Of a stretch of 64,000 nucleotides of DNA, positions 1 through 10,356 are shown piece by piece. The first letter of the stretch is position 1, and each line of letters opens with the position of its first letter. The notes below the pieces were generated by a model. It had not been told where the DNA came from and ran no database searches. It saw only the letters and a list, made by a program, of their open reading frames with translations. The stretch is from NCBI GenBank assembly GCA_029259715.1, contig JAJDEP010000007.1, positions 124,001-188,000 on the forward strand, written 5' to 3'. The position numbers and the translations under genes are program-made. The DNA is from Planctomycetota bacterium (lineage in GTDB: Bacteria; Planctomycetota; B15-G4).

Positions 1-1
1 G

Positions 2-556
2 ATGCGCGAGTGCAACTGGTGCGAGGGCACCGACGACGCCTTGCTCAGCACGCGCCTCAGCAACGAGCGCACCGAGTTGATGGCCCGCTGGTTCCACATG
101 GTCAAGCTGCCGGCCCATGTGCTCGAAGCGGGACATCCGTTCTCGAAGCTGTTCCCCGAGCGCAAGCCGCCGCACCTGTTCATCTGCCGCTTCGACGGGA
201 GTGAGGCCGTGGAGTTGCCCGGTGACCAGTCGCAGCAGGAGCTGTGGGCGGTCATGTTCGAGGCGCTCGAGCGCGACTACGACGGCAACGCCGAGCGCTC
301 GCTCAAGTCCCTCGCGAAGCTGCTCGACAAGTACGACGACATCGACGCCAAGGAGGCGTTGGTCGAGGCCAGGTTCGAGCAGACCATCGAGAAGCACGGC
401 CCGCAGTCCGGCAAGCTGAAGTCCCTCCGCAAGGACCTGGGCAAGCTGGCGACGCAACGGGAGAAGCTCGACGCGGAACTGGCCGAGGCTTCCGCGCTGA
501 CCCTGAAGGCGGCCGTCATGCCGGCCGACGGGCCGGTCGAGACGGCGGCACGCTAG
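2..556 (+). CDS. Thioredoxin-fold-like protein, 5' end cut by window
   Basis: The reading frame is open to the window edge, so the ATG at base 2 may be internal and the gene is probably truncated. Visible near the start is a CNWC (CxxC) pair, followed by helical sequence and a PPHLFICRF segment that could be the cis-proline strand of a thioredoxin fold. The last ~90 residues are charged and helical (KSLAKLLDKYDD, LRKDLGKLATQREKLDAELAEA), probably a coiled-coil tail. If the fold is right, it is a redox-active or thiol-sensing protein. The family is not firmly recognised. The next gene starts about 30 bp downstream on the same strand. Confidence 0.6.
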   Translation: MRECNWCEGTDDALLSTRLSNERTELMARWFHMVKLPAHVLEAGHPFSKLFPERKPPHLFICRFDGSEAVELPGDQSQQELWAVMFEALERDYDGNAERSLKSLAKLLDKYDDIDAKEALVEARFEQTIEKHGPQSGKLKSLRKDLGKLATQREKLDAELAEASALTLKAAVMPADGPVETAAR

Positions 557-585
557 GCCGGTTGCTCGGCGGGGTGCCGTCGGCG

Positions 586-1836
586 ATGGATCGGACGTTG
601 CAGCAGCCATCGCAGCAGCCGTCGCGTCGGGTGCCCGCCCTACGGGCCGTCGCAGCGCGGACGCTGCTGGCCGGTTGCCTGGCCGTGGCGCTGGTGTCGG
701 CGGCCCGGCCCGTCGACGACGAGGTCGATCCCTACAGCAAGGGCGACCCGGAGCTGCTGGCCGCGGCGGGCTACCTGTCACTGGGCCCGTTCCCCTGGGC
801 CGATGGCGTCGACACCGAGGACGTCGACGCGATCCTGGGCGACGTGACCATGCGCTGGGTCGAGACGCCGCACTTCCGCATCGGCTCATCGCTGCCGGCC
901 TATCGCGTGCCCAACGCCGAGAAGGACGGCGTGCGCGAGGAGCTCAAGGCGCTCAAGCAACTCCTCCCGAAGGTGAACGTGCGCACCAAGCGCCTCGATC
1001 CCTGGCTGCGCCTGCACCTCTACGCGCTGCGCCTCGAGCGGCTTCACGCCGAGCTCTGCGAGCTGCTCGGTGTCGACGATGACGACTTCGTCCCCGCCAC
1101 CGAGGGCGGCAAGTACATGGGGGAGGGGCCGTGCCTGGGCATGCCCGGCAAACCCACGGTGCTGCTGTTCGAGAAGTCCTCGAGCCTCGGCCGCTACCGC
1201 GTCCGCTTCACCGATCAGACCGTCGATGCCGCCGTGCGCCGCTTGTTCTACGACCCGCCGAGTATGACCTTCGCCACGTCCATCGAGACCGGCAAGGGCC
1301 TGTTCGACGAGGACGTGTCGCTGCACTGTCACGTGGTGTTCAACGTCACGCACAACCTGGTCAACTCGTTCAAGTACTTCGCCTACAAGTTGCCGGTCTG
1401 GGTGCCCGAGGGCATTTCCCACTGGTTTCGCAGGCGTGTCGATCCGGTGTGGAACCAGTTCACGGCGGTGAAGGACAACGACGGGCCGGGCAAGGCGGAG
1501 CAGGACTGGGCGGTGCGCGTGCGCGCCCGCGTGGGGCACGAGTACTTCCCCGCCGCCGAAGAGCTGATGAACTGGATGGACTACGACGACCTGAGCGTCG
1601 TCGACCACATGATGATCTGGTCGCGCATCGACTTCCTCATCGACCAGGGGCCCGACCGTTTCGCCCGTTTCATGGACGTCCTCAAGGATCACCCGGGGAC
1701 GGTGGACGGACTCTTCTCGGTGGAGCAGGTCCAGGCGCGGCAGGTGCAGGCCCTGGGCGCGGCCTATCAGCTCGAGCCCGACGTCTTCGACGTCCAATGG
1801 GCCGCGTGGGTCGAGGCGACCTACCCGAAGAAGTGA
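586..1836 (+). CDS. Exported protein with degenerate gluzincin-like metallopeptidase domain
   Basis: The product is 416 residues from ATG 586; the longer frame in the ORF track runs back into the upstream gene. A hydrophobic stretch (TLLAGCLAVALVSAA, about residues 25-40) predicts a signal peptide. Around residues 250-280 the sequence reads FNVTHNLVN...LPVWVPEGISHWF. This resembles the zinc-peptidase layout HExxH-x(n)-P-x-W-x-x-EG-x-x-x-x-F, but the first His and catalytic Glu are replaced by F and N. The second His and the downstream Glu remain. I infer a non-catalytic or altered peptidase-like exported protein. No Shine-Dalgarno sequence is obvious; in-frame GTG 574 is an alternative start. 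Confidence 0.7.
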   Translation: MDRTLQQPSQQPSRRVPALRAVAARTLLAGCLAVALVSAARPVDDEVDPYSKGDPELLAAAGYLSLGPFPWADGVDTEDVDAILGDVTMRWVETPHFRIGSSLPAYRVPNAEKDGVREELKALKQLLPKVNVRTKRLDPWLRLHLYALRLERLHAELCELLGVDDDDFVPATEGGKYMGEGPCLGMPGKPTVLLFEKSSSLGRYRVRFTDQTVDAAVRRLFYDPPSMTFATSIETGKGLFDEDVSLHCHVVFNVTHNLVNSFKYFAYKLPVWVPEGISHWFRRRVDPVWNQFTAVKDNDGPGKAEQDWAVRVRARVGHEYFPAAEELMNWMDYDDLSVVDHMMIWSRIDFLIDQGPDRFARFMDVLKDHPGTVDGLFSVEQVQARQVQALGAAYQLEPDVFDVQWAAWVEATYPKK

Positions 1837-1861
1837 CGCCCGCCCGGTCGGCCCGCCCGAA

Positions 1862-2962
1862 TCAGCGGGCGGCGAGCTCCTCGAACACGGCCAGGTGGTC
1901 GCGGGCGCAGCGCTCCCAGGTGAAGGCGTCCCGCACGCGTTCCGGTCCGCGCCGGGACAAGCTCGCGCGCAGGGTCGCGTCGTCGGCCATGCGCCGCAGC
2001 GCGGCAACGAACCCGGACTTGTCCGTCGGGTCGAACGCGAGGCCGACGTCGCCGAGCGTCTCACGCAGGGCGCCGCGGTCGCTGCTCACGACGGGCGCGC
2101 CGCAGGCCTGGGCCTCGAGCACGGGCATGCCGAAGCCCTCGTGCATGCTGGCGCAGACGTAGAAGCCCGCGCCCCCGAGCAGGGTGGGCAGGTCGTCTTC
2201 GGCGACCCAGCCGGGCAGGCGTAGGCGGTCGAGGGGCCAGCCGACGCTCTGCGCGGCCGCGCGAGCGGCGTCGGCCTTCTCGCCGCGCGGTCCGCCCATG
2301 ACCAGCAGCCAGTCGTCGGGGAGGTCGGCGGCGGCCAGGGCCGCCAGCAGGCCGGCCTGGTTCTTGCGCGGACCGAAGGGCCCGGTGGTGAGCACGTACG
2401 GTCGCTGCCCGAGGTCGAGGCGGCCGCGGAGGTCGGCGACCTGCTCCTCCGTCGGCGGCCGGAAGCGCGTGGTGTCCACGCCGTGGGGGATGACGCGCAG
2501 GCGTTCGCGGGGCAGGCCCAGGTGCTCGACCGCTGCCCGGGCGCCCTGTTCGCTGAGCACCACGACGAGGTCGGCGCGGCTGACCGTCTGACGGATGCGC
2601 CGGCCCCGCTTGCGGCGCCAGTCGGGGCGGGCCAGCTCCGGGTGCTCGAACACGTTGAGGTCGTGGAGCATGAAGGACTTGCCGAAGGCCCTGGTGTCCG
2701 GCAGCCGCACGCCGATGCCGTGGAAGGCGTCGACCTTCCCGAGCAGCAGCGCGCTGATCGGGTCGACGATGAGCCGCCGCGGCTGGGTGGGCATCAGGTC
2801 GTCGCAGCGCCGCCGGTCGAGGAAGCGCTGCGGGCGGAGACACAGCACGTAGTCGTGCTCGGGGGCGACGCGGGCGAGGGCCTGGATCAGGAAGGCCCCG
2901 TAATTGCCGATGCCCCCGCGCTGCTGCTTCGCGCAGGAGGTGACGTCGAGGGCGACGCGCAC
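1862..2962 (-). CDS. Glycosyltransferase family 4 (GT-B)
   Basis: This 366-residue cytoplasmic sugar transferase transfers from an activated nucleotide sugar to a glycan or lipid acceptor; the donor is unknown. The N-terminus MRVALDVTSCAKQQRGGIGNYG has the glycine-rich GGIGNY loop of GT4 enzymes. The mid-protein segment TTGPFGPRKNQAGLLAAL starts the nucleotide-sugar half, and EGFGMPVLEAQACGAPVVSS is the classic E-x7-E motif. The start is GTG 2962, preceded by GAAGGGAG. It is the last gene of the minus-strand kdsB-pyrG operon, 15 bp after the DUF1844 gene, so a role in envelope polysaccharide or LPS is likely. Confidence 0.88.
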   Translation of the reverse strand: MRVALDVTSCAKQQRGGIGNYGAFLIQALARVAPEHDYVLCLRPQRFLDRRRCDDLMPTQPRRLIVDPISALLLGKVDAFHGIGVRLPDTRAFGKSFMLHDLNVFEHPELARPDWRRKRGRRIRQTVSRADLVVVLSEQGARAAVEHLGLPRERLRVIPHGVDTTRFRPPTEEQVADLRGRLDLGQRPYVLTTGPFGPRKNQAGLLAALAAADLPDDWLLVMGGPRGEKADAARAAAQSVGWPLDRLRLPGWVAEDDLPTLLGGAGFYVCASMHEGFGMPVLEAQACGAPVVSSDRGALRETLGDVGLAFDPTDKSGFVAALRRMADDATLRASLSRRGPERVRDAFTWERCARDHLAVFEELAAR

Positions 2963-2977
2963 GGTCGCTCCCTTCGG

Positions 2978-3321
2978 CTACTGTCCGCCGCTCTTGCGGA
3001 CGAAGGCCATGCGCAGGTTGGCGAGCACGCCCGAGACGTACTCCTCCTCTTCATCCGTCCGGTTGCCGGCCGTCTTGGTCTCGAGCATGCCGATGGTGTC
3101 GATCAGGAAGCGGGCCGCGGTCAGGTCGACCTGCTTCTCCCGCGTCAGCGGGTTCTCCATCTCGCCGAGGGCCATGGACACCTGGGAGGCCAGGTGGAAC
3201 ACGTGCATCTGCAGCGTCGGGTCGGGCAGGGCGTGCTCGCCGTCGTCGGCGGGCTGCGCGTCCTGCGGCAGTTCCCCTGCTTGTTGCCCGGCGTCCGGCT
3301 GTCCAGCGCTCTCTTCGGTGC

Positions 3322-3325
<4 letters not shown>
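2978..3325 (-). CDS. DUF1844 family protein
   Basis: The protein has 115 residues. The start at 3325 is set by an ATGA overlap with the pyrG stop; the long ORF listed in this frame through pyrG is a shadow. A disordered acidic and Gln-rich N-terminus (residues 1-35) precedes the core [18 protein letters not shown] and [25 protein letters not shown]. That core matches DUF1844, a small helical family common in Planctomycetota, Acidobacteria and Deltaproteobacteria. Its function is unknown. Coupling to CTP synthase suggests co-expression rather than a defined role. Confidence 0.82.
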
Positions 3326-4982
<1,657 letters not shown>

Positions 4983-4986
<4 letters not shown>

Positions 4987-5741
4987 GTTGCCTTCCGGGT
5001 GTCCGGGCGGTGCGCGCTGCCCATGCGCTGCACGAAGCGAGCGTAGTCCTCGGGCGTGTCGATTCCCAGGGCATCATGCTCGGTGACGACCACCGCGCAA
5101 CGCATGCCCAGCGCCAGCGCCCGCAACTGCTCGAGGCGCTCACGCTGCTCGAGAGCGGTGGGATGCGCCGCGGTGAAGGCGAGCAGGGCGTCCCGCCGCC
5201 AGGCGTAGACGCCGACATGCAGGTGGCAGCCCGCCGTATCGTCGCCCCAGGGAATCGGGCTGCGCGAGAAGTAGAGCGCGTTGCCGGCGGCGTCCATGAC
5301 GACCTTGACGGCGCTCGGGTCGTTGAGCACGTTCTTCTCGTCGGCTCGCAGCGGTCGGGCGAGGGTGGCCAGCTCGCAACCCTCTTGCGCGAGGGTCGCG
5401 ACCAGGCGGTCGAGGTCGTCGGGGTCGATCTCGGGTTCGTCGCCCTGCACGTTGACGATGAGCTCGGCGTCGAGCCCGCGGGCGACCTCCGCGACGCGGT
5501 CGCTGCCCGAGGCGTGGTCGGGCGAGGTCATCACCACCCGGGCTCCGAAGGCCTCGGCCGCAGCGAAGATGCGTTGATCGTCGGTGGCGATGACGACGGG
5601 ATCGAGGCTGCGGGCGCGGCGGACCTGCTCCCAGACGTGCTGCAGCAAGGGCTTGCCCGTCTCGTCGAGCAGCGGCTTGCCGGGCAGGCGGTGGGCAGCG
5701 TAGCGGGCCGGCACGACGGCGGCGGCCCGGGGGGCGGTCAT
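4983..5741 (-). CDS. kdsB: 3-deoxy-manno-octulosonate cytidylyltransferase (CMP-Kdo synthetase)
   Basis: The enzyme activates Kdo with CTP to give CMP-Kdo for lipopolysaccharide core assembly. It has 252 residues, normal for the family. Diagnostic segments are [28 protein letters not shown] (CTP binding), [34 protein letters not shown] and [12 protein letters not shown]. The usual ARYxSTR is AAHR here, a mild variation. Its start overlaps the stop of the upstream lipoprotein gene by ATGA, and its stop overlaps pyrG the same way. Its presence implies a Kdo-containing outer-membrane LPS in this organism. Confidence 0.96.
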
Positions 5742-6379
5742 CGCCCCGGCTCGAAGAAGCGGTGGCCTTGCTCGTTGTCGATGAACTGCAGGCCGGCCAC
5801 GCTCTGGTAGTAGCGGGTCATGAGCAGCTTCATCTGGGCGAAGGCCCCCAGCAGGTCGGGGTCGTAGTTGCTGGTGGGCACGGCCAGGGTGAAGTCTTCG
5901 TTCCCGCGACGGACATGCAGGAAGCCCCGCACCGAAGCTGTCGCCGTGGGCGGTCCCGGGGCGGCCCGGTGCATGAAGCCCAGTTCGTCGAGCTCACCCA
6001 GCAGCGCCGCCATGGTGTCCTCGGGAGCAAGCTTCAAGGCGGCGTTGGGCTGTTGCCGGGAGTAGATGCCGGCCCAGTCGGGGTGCGACTCGTTGGCCAG
6101 GCCCAGCATGGTGCCGGCGCGGCCATCGTAGAGGTGGACTTCCACGCGGCTGCCCTCGGAGACCGAGACGGCCCCGGATGGGGAGGAGCAACCGACCAGG
6201 CCGAGGCCCGCGATCAGCAAGGCCAGGATCGGGACCAGAGAGAGAGCCGTTCCCGGAGCGGCGCGGGCGGCACCGCCTGTGCAAGAATGGCCACCCGTTG
6301 GGGCGGGTGCCGCGTGGGGCCGTCCAGCGAGGGGGAGGCTTGCCCGAGCGGCTCGTGGTCGAGTCGATGTGATCGGCAA
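5738..6379 (-). CDS. Putative lipoprotein of the kdsB-pyrG operon
   Basis: No known family is recognised. The hydrophobic stretch LSLVPILALLIAGLGLVGC ends in a lipobox (LVGC, Cys 64 from the ATG at 6379), predicting a lipid-anchored exported protein. The roughly 45 residues before it are unusually long for a signal n-region. No ATG, GTG or TTG lies in frame closer to the core, so the true start is uncertain. The mature part carries SRVEVHLYDGRAGTMLGLA and EDTMAALLGELDELGF. It is first in the operon and joined to kdsB by ATGA; only 27 bp separate its ATG from the divergent kinase-like gene. Confidence 0.72.
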   Translation of the reverse strand: MPITSTRPRAARASLPLAGRPHAAPAPTGGHSCTGGAARAAPGTALSLVPILALLIAGLGLVGCSSPSGAVSVSEGSRVEVHLYDGRAGTMLGLANESHPDWAGIYSRQQPNAALKLAPEDTMAALLGELDELGFMHRAAPGPPTATASVRGFLHVRRGNEDFTLAVPTSNYDPDLLGAFAQMKLLMTRYYQSVAGLQFIDNEQGHRFFEPGR

Positions 6380-6389
6380 GCGCAGAGAC

Positions 6390-6395
6390 TATTCC
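6390..6395 (+). promoter_or_regulatory. -10-like element of the kinase-like gene
   Basis: TATTCC lies 10 bases before ATG 6406. A start of transcription 7 bases downstream would leave a leader of about 4 nt, so the transcript would be close to leaderless. No clear -35 box is visible. Confidence 0.4.
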
Positions 6396-6405
6396 AGGCC
6401 CGGAA

Positions 6406-7101
6406 ATGGTGTCAAGCAGACCAGAAACGCAGCGGGCGATCAGTCGCGAGGGCCTCGAGGCCGCGCCGGCCACGGTCCTCAAGGACGACGGCCCCGGGCG
6501 GCCCCGGGTCGTGCGTTACGACCTTTCCGAGGGCCCTGTGGTGCTCAAGGAGTGGCCGCCCGGCAAGGGGGTCCTGGCGCGCTGGTGGGCTGAGCGGGTG
6601 ATGGGGCGCGAGGCCCGCAATTACCGGCGTCTCGAGGGCGTGGTGGGGGTGCCGCGCCTGCTGACCCGGCTCGGTGAGTTCGCCTTCGTGGTCGAGTTCG
6701 TCGAGGGGCTGCCCATGCGCCGCCAGCTCGAACCGGTGCGGCTGCGGGCCGGCCTCGACAGCCTGCAGCGCACGCTCGAGGCCCTCCACGCCCGCCGATT
6801 CGCCCATCTCGACCTGCATCAGCGTCGCAACATCCTCGTCAGCGAGAGCGGCGAGGTGAACATCATCGACCTGGCCCAGGGCGTGGATTGCTCGAAGAAC
6901 TGGTTCCGGCGCCTGCTCTTCCCCTGCTTCGCCCGCTTCGACCGCAACGCGGTGCTGAAGTTCCGCGCCCGCTACGCCCCCGACACCATCGATCCCGCGC
7001 AACGCGATCGCATCGTCGCCCGTTACGGCATCCGTCATCGCCGTCCGGTGCTGGTGAGCGTCCGTCGCCTCTTCGACTGGTTGTTCGTACGTGGTGGATA
7101 A
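6406..7101 (+). CDS. Kdo/RIO-like lipopolysaccharide kinase family protein
   Basis: The protein has 231 residues and a protein-kinase-like fold of the WaaP/KdkA/RIO type. VVLKEWPPGK supplies the ATP-binding Lys. HLDLHQRRNILV is the catalytic HxDxxxxN loop, and NIIDLAQG supplies the metal-binding Asp (a DLA in place of DFG). FVVEFVEGLPMRRQL is the hinge. The short length and the divergent position next to the kdsB operon favour a sugar kinase acting on LPS core (for example Kdo) over a protein kinase; this is inference. The C-terminus is rich in Arg, which suits membrane association. Confidence 0.8.
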   Translation: MVSSRPETQRAISREGLEAAPATVLKDDGPGRPRVVRYDLSEGPVVLKEWPPGKGVLARWWAERVMGREARNYRRLEGVVGVPRLLTRLGEFAFVVEFVEGLPMRRQLEPVRLRAGLDSLQRTLEALHARRFAHLDLHQRRNILVSESGEVNIIDLAQGVDCSKNWFRRLLFPCFARFDRNAVLKFRARYAPDTIDPAQRDRIVARYGIRHRRPVLVSVRRLFDWLFVRGG

Positions 7102-7170
7102 CCTTGTGAAGAGTTTGGTCGGCGTGCGCGCCGGCTCTCCCGCACCCGCGCCGATGTCGTCAACTTTGCT

Positions 7171-7199
7171 TTGAAACGCCCACGAGGCGGGCCTAACAT
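7171..7199 (+). promoter_or_regulatory. Sigma70-like promoter of the LysM-anmK operon
   Basis: TTGAAA (7171-7176) and TAACAT (7194-7199) are separated by 17 bases, close to the consensus spacing. Predicted transcription starts near 7206. That supports GTG 7242 as the start codon, with a 35-nt leader containing GGAGGG, and argues against GTG 7203. Confidence 0.7.
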
Positions 7200-7241
7200 C
7201 GCGTGTTGGTGGTTGTTTTTGTCCCGTGGGAGGGAAAACCC

Positions 7242-8180
7242 GTGAATGGCACGGGCTCCGTCGAACGCATTCTTGTCGGTGGCATCCTCGTCGTTGTGCT
7301 CGCGATCCTCGGGATCGCAGGGTGGAACGCCACGGGATCAGGTGACGATCCCGGCTCCGTGACCGATGGCGGCACGGACGCCGGGGCGTTGCCTGTGACC
7401 GACGACGCCCGCAGCGCTGCCCGCAAGCAGGGGCCGCTGCCGGACACCGCCGGCGATCCTCCCGGCGTGCAGGAAGCGCGTCGCCAGAAGCGCGAGGCCC
7501 TCGCCCGTCACGACGCCGCGCAGGGCAAGCTGCTCGGCCGCGACCTCACCGCGAAGGCGAAGGACACCGCGTCGTCCGTCGCAGGTGAAGGCTCCGACCA
7601 CAACCCGGCGAAGTCCGGCGCACCGTCGACGGCCAAGTCCACCGGACCCCAGAGCGTTCTGCAGGAGTGGGCCGGCGATGCGAAGTCGGGGATGGCCGAA
7701 GCCGCGGGATCGGGCGTGCCGCTGAGCAAGAGCGAGACGGCCGAGGCCTCCGGGCCGAAGGGCAAGCAGAAGTCGCCCGTCGCCAAGTCCGTGCCCGACA
7801 CCTACACGGTGCAGGCCGGCGACAACCTGTGGCGCATCTCCAAGACGGTCTACGGCGACGGCGACGTGCAGCAGATGGTCGACGCCATCGTGTCCGAGAA
7901 CCCGGCCATCGACCCCGACCACATCATGCCGGGGCAGACGCTCAAGCTGCCGAACCTGGCAGCCGTGCCGGGCGTCATCACGCCGACGCCGAAGCAGCAG
8001 CTGGCCGACGGCGCCAAGCGCCTCTACGAGGTGCAGGGCGGCGACTCGCTGTTCTCCATCGCGGGCGCTGAGCTCAACTCCCGGGGTCGCTGGGAAGAGA
8101 TCTACGAGCTCAACCGCCAGCGCATCTCCGACCCCAACGTGCTGCACACCGGGACGACGCTGATCCTCCCCAAGGAGTGA
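7242..8180 (+). CDS. Membrane-anchored protein with two LysM domains
   Basis: The product is 312 residues from GTG 7242, which follows GGAGGGAAAACCC; the ORF-track start at 7203 sits at the predicted transcription start. A single membrane segment (ILVGGILVVVLAILGIAG, about 10-28) is followed by a low-complexity, probably disordered periplasmic linker of ~150 residues. LysM 1 runs YTVQAGDNLWRISKTVYGDG...IMPGQTLKLP, and LysM 2 runs YEVQGGDSLFSIAGAELNS...LHTGTTLILP. LysM binds GlcNAc-containing glycans, so a peptidoglycan-binding role is expected. A GTGA overlap couples it to anmK, which fits a cell-wall theme. Confidence 0.88.
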   Translation: MNGTGSVERILVGGILVVVLAILGIAGWNATGSGDDPGSVTDGGTDAGALPVTDDARSAARKQGPLPDTAGDPPGVQEARRQKREALARHDAAQGKLLGRDLTAKAKDTASSVAGEGSDHNPAKSGAPSTAKSTGPQSVLQEWAGDAKSGMAEAAGSGVPLSKSETAEASGPKGKQKSPVAKSVPDTYTVQAGDNLWRISKTVYGDGDVQQMVDAIVSENPAIDPDHIMPGQTLKLPNLAAVPGVITPTPKQQLADGAKRLYEVQGGDSLFSIAGAELNSRGRWEEIYELNRQRISDPNVLHTGTTLILPKE

Positions 8181-9403
8181 CCGCGCCCTCGCCCGACGTC
8201 TTCGTCGGGCTCATGTCGGGGACCTCCGCCGACGGCATCGACGCCGTCGTGGCGCGCTTCGGGCCGGCGTTGCTCGGCCGCATCCGGGGCGGGGTCGCCG
8301 GTGCGCGGAAGGCGCAGGCGCCGGAGTTCCTCGTACACCGGCACGAGCCGTTCGACGACGCCGTGCGCGCCCGCATCCTCAGCGCGCCCACCATGAACGT
8401 GGCCGCGTTGGCCCTGTTGAACGTCGAGATGGGTCGGCGCTTCGGGTCCGCGGCGGCGCAGGCCCTGGCGACGTCCGGCGTGAATCCGAGCGACGTGGGC
8501 GCGGTGGTCTCCGCGGGACTGACGGTGTGTCACCTCCCGCCGGGAGGCGTGCCCGCCCCGGTGGCCGCCGCCGCCGACAGTGCGGTGGCCGAGGATGGCG
8601 CCACCCTGGCGCTGGGCGACGGCGACGTCATCGCGGAGGAGTGCGGCCTGCTCGTGCTCTCCGACTTGCGCGCTCGGGACCGGGCGGCGGGCGGACAGGG
8701 CGCGCCCCTGGTGCCCTTCGCGGACGAGGTGTTGCTGGCGCAAACCGACCGCGTCGTCGCTGCCCTGAACCTGGGCGGTATCGCCAACGTGACGGTGCTC
8801 GACCCCGAGGCCGACGTCGCGGCCTTCGACATCGGGCCTGGCAACATGCTCATCGACGGCTGGATCGAGCGCAGCAGCGGCGGCGCCCGGCGCATGGACA
8901 CCGACGGCGCCCTCGCCGGCGCGGGCCGGGTCGACGCGCCCTGGTTGGCCGAGCTCCTCGCCGCCGATGAGTTCGTGGCGGCGCCGCCGCCCAAGAGCAC
9001 GGGGCGCGAGCGCTATGGCGCCGACTTCCTCGAGCGTCACGCCGCGCGGCTCGGTGCGCTGCCCCTCGCCGACGCCCTCGCGACCCTCACCGCCTACACG
9101 GTGGAGTGCGTCGCCCTCACGCTGACCGCGTTGCCACGCGCGCCCGACGAGCTCGTGGTCTCGGGCGGAGGCGCCCTCAACGCGACGCTGATGCAGACGT
9201 TGACCCGACGGCTGGCTCCCATGGTCGTGCGCGACAGCGCCGACGCCCTCGGCATCCCGGTGCTGGCCAAGGAGGCCCTGGCCATGGCGATCATCGGCGC
9301 GGCCTCGGTGGCCGGCGTGCCCGGCAACATTCCGGCGGTCACCGGCGCGAGACGCCGCTGCGTCCTGGGCAAGGTCTGCCTGCCTCCGGGCAGCGAGCGC
9401 TGA
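8177..9403 (+). CDS. anmK: Anhydro-N-acetylmuramic acid kinase
   Basis: The enzyme phosphorylates and opens 1,6-anhydroMurNAc to MurNAc-6-phosphate in peptidoglycan recycling. It has 408 residues with an ASKHA sugar-kinase fold. Key segments are VGLMSGTSADGIDAVV (phosphate loop), NLGGIANVTVL, FDIGPGNMLID and ELVVSGGGALNATLM. The GTG start lies inside the stop of the LysM gene (GTGA), implying translational coupling. The organism therefore turns over a MurNAc-containing wall, consistent with modern evidence for peptidoglycan in Planctomycetota. Confidence 0.95.
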   Translation: MTAPSPDVFVGLMSGTSADGIDAVVARFGPALLGRIRGGVAGARKAQAPEFLVHRHEPFDDAVRARILSAPTMNVAALALLNVEMGRRFGSAAAQALATSGVNPSDVGAVVSAGLTVCHLPPGGVPAPVAAAADSAVAEDGATLALGDGDVIAEECGLLVLSDLRARDRAAGGQGAPLVPFADEVLLAQTDRVVAALNLGGIANVTVLDPEADVAAFDIGPGNMLIDGWIERSSGGARRMDTDGALAGAGRVDAPWLAELLAADEFVAAPPPKSTGRERYGADFLERHAARLGALPLADALATLTAYTVECVALTLTALPRAPDELVVSGGGALNATLMQTLTRRLAPMVVRDSADALGIPVLAKEALAMAIIGAASVAGVPGNIPAVTGARRRCVLGKVCLPPGSER

Positions 9404-9495
9404 CGCGCGCGCGGAGCGGAGTCGCGGCGCGTGGTGGTTGCGCGTCCCCGGGCCCGCCGTCATGCTCGGCGCCCTGACCCCGCACGGAGCACGGC

Positions 9496-10356
9496 ATGGA
9501 ACCGGTGAAGATCGCAGCCATCGGCGGCAGCGGCCTGTACGCGATGGACGGCCTCGAGCAGGTCGAGGAGATCACGCCCGACACACCGTTCGGGCCGCCC
9601 TCCGACGCCATCACCGTGGCCACCATGGCCGGCGAGCGCATCGCCTTCCTGCCGCGGCACGGTCGCGGCCACCGGCTGCTGCCCACCGAGGTGCCGTCGC
9701 GGGCGAACATCGCCGCGCTCAAGGGCCTCGGCGTCGAGAAGATCGTGGCCTTCAGCGCCGTCGGCAGCCTGTGCGAGGAGTACGCCCCGCGTCACTTCGT
9801 CGTGCCCGACCAGCTCATCGACCGCACGCGGCACCGCCCCGACACCTTCTTCGGTGACGGCGTGGTGGGCCACGTGGCCTTCGCCGACCCCTTCGCCAAC
9901 AACATCGGCGCGATCCTCTCCGAGGAGCTCGCGCAGATGGACGTCACCGCCCATGCCGGCGGCACCCTCGTGTGCATGGAGGGGCCGCTCTTCTCCACCC
10001 GGGCCGAGAGCGAGCTGTACCGCAGCTGGGGCGCGCACCTGATCAACATGTCGGCCGTCCCCGAGAGCAAGCTGGCCCGGGAGGCCGGCATCGAATACGG
10101 CCTGATCTGCATGGTCACCGACTACGACTGCTGGCACACCGAGCACGACGACGTCGACATCCAGGTGGTGCTCGAGACGCTCAAGCTCAACGCGGGCAAT
10201 GCTCAGGAGCTGCTGCGGCGGGTGGTGCCCCGGGTGGCCGCGGCCCCGCGCAACGAGAAGATCGCCAACGCGGCGCAATTCGCGGTGATCACCGACCCGG
10301 CCCTGCGCACCGAGGCGACCGTGGCGCGCTTGCGCGCCGTCATCGACGGGATGTAG
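9496..10356 (+). CDS. mtnP: S-methyl-5'-thioadenosine phosphorylase
   Basis: The enzyme cleaves methylthioadenosine with phosphate to adenine and methylthioribose-1-phosphate, part of methionine salvage. It has 286 residues of the trimeric PNP/MTAP family. KIAAIGGSGLYAMDGLEQ is the N-terminal phosphate loop. LPRHGRGHRLLPTEVPSRANIAALKGLGVEKI is the family block, and MEGPLFSTRAES...INMSAVPESKLAREAGI carries the substrate-binding Met and Asp-region residues. CGGAG precedes the ATG. A purine nucleoside phosphorylase of the same family is less likely, because the H-G-x-G-H block is MTAP-like. Confidence 0.93.
   Translation: MEPVKIAAIGGSGLYAMDGLEQVEEITPDTPFGPPSDAITVATMAGERIAFLPRHGRGHRLLPTEVPSRANIAALKGLGVEKIVAFSAVGSLCEEYAPRHFVVPDQLIDRTRHRPDTFFGDGVVGHVAFADPFANNIGAILSEELAQMDVTAHAGGTLVCMEGPLFSTRAESELYRSWGAHLINMSAVPESKLAREAGIEYGLICMVTDYDCWHTEHDDVDIQVVLETLKLNAGNAQELLRRVVPRVAAAPRNEKIANAAQFAVITDPALRTEATVARLRAVIDGM

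Noticed and set aside
7203-7241. GTG 7203 as start of the LysM protein
   Set aside because: It coincides with the predicted transcription start of a TTGAAA-17-TAACAT promoter; GTG 7242 has GGAGGG and a normal membrane-anchor start.
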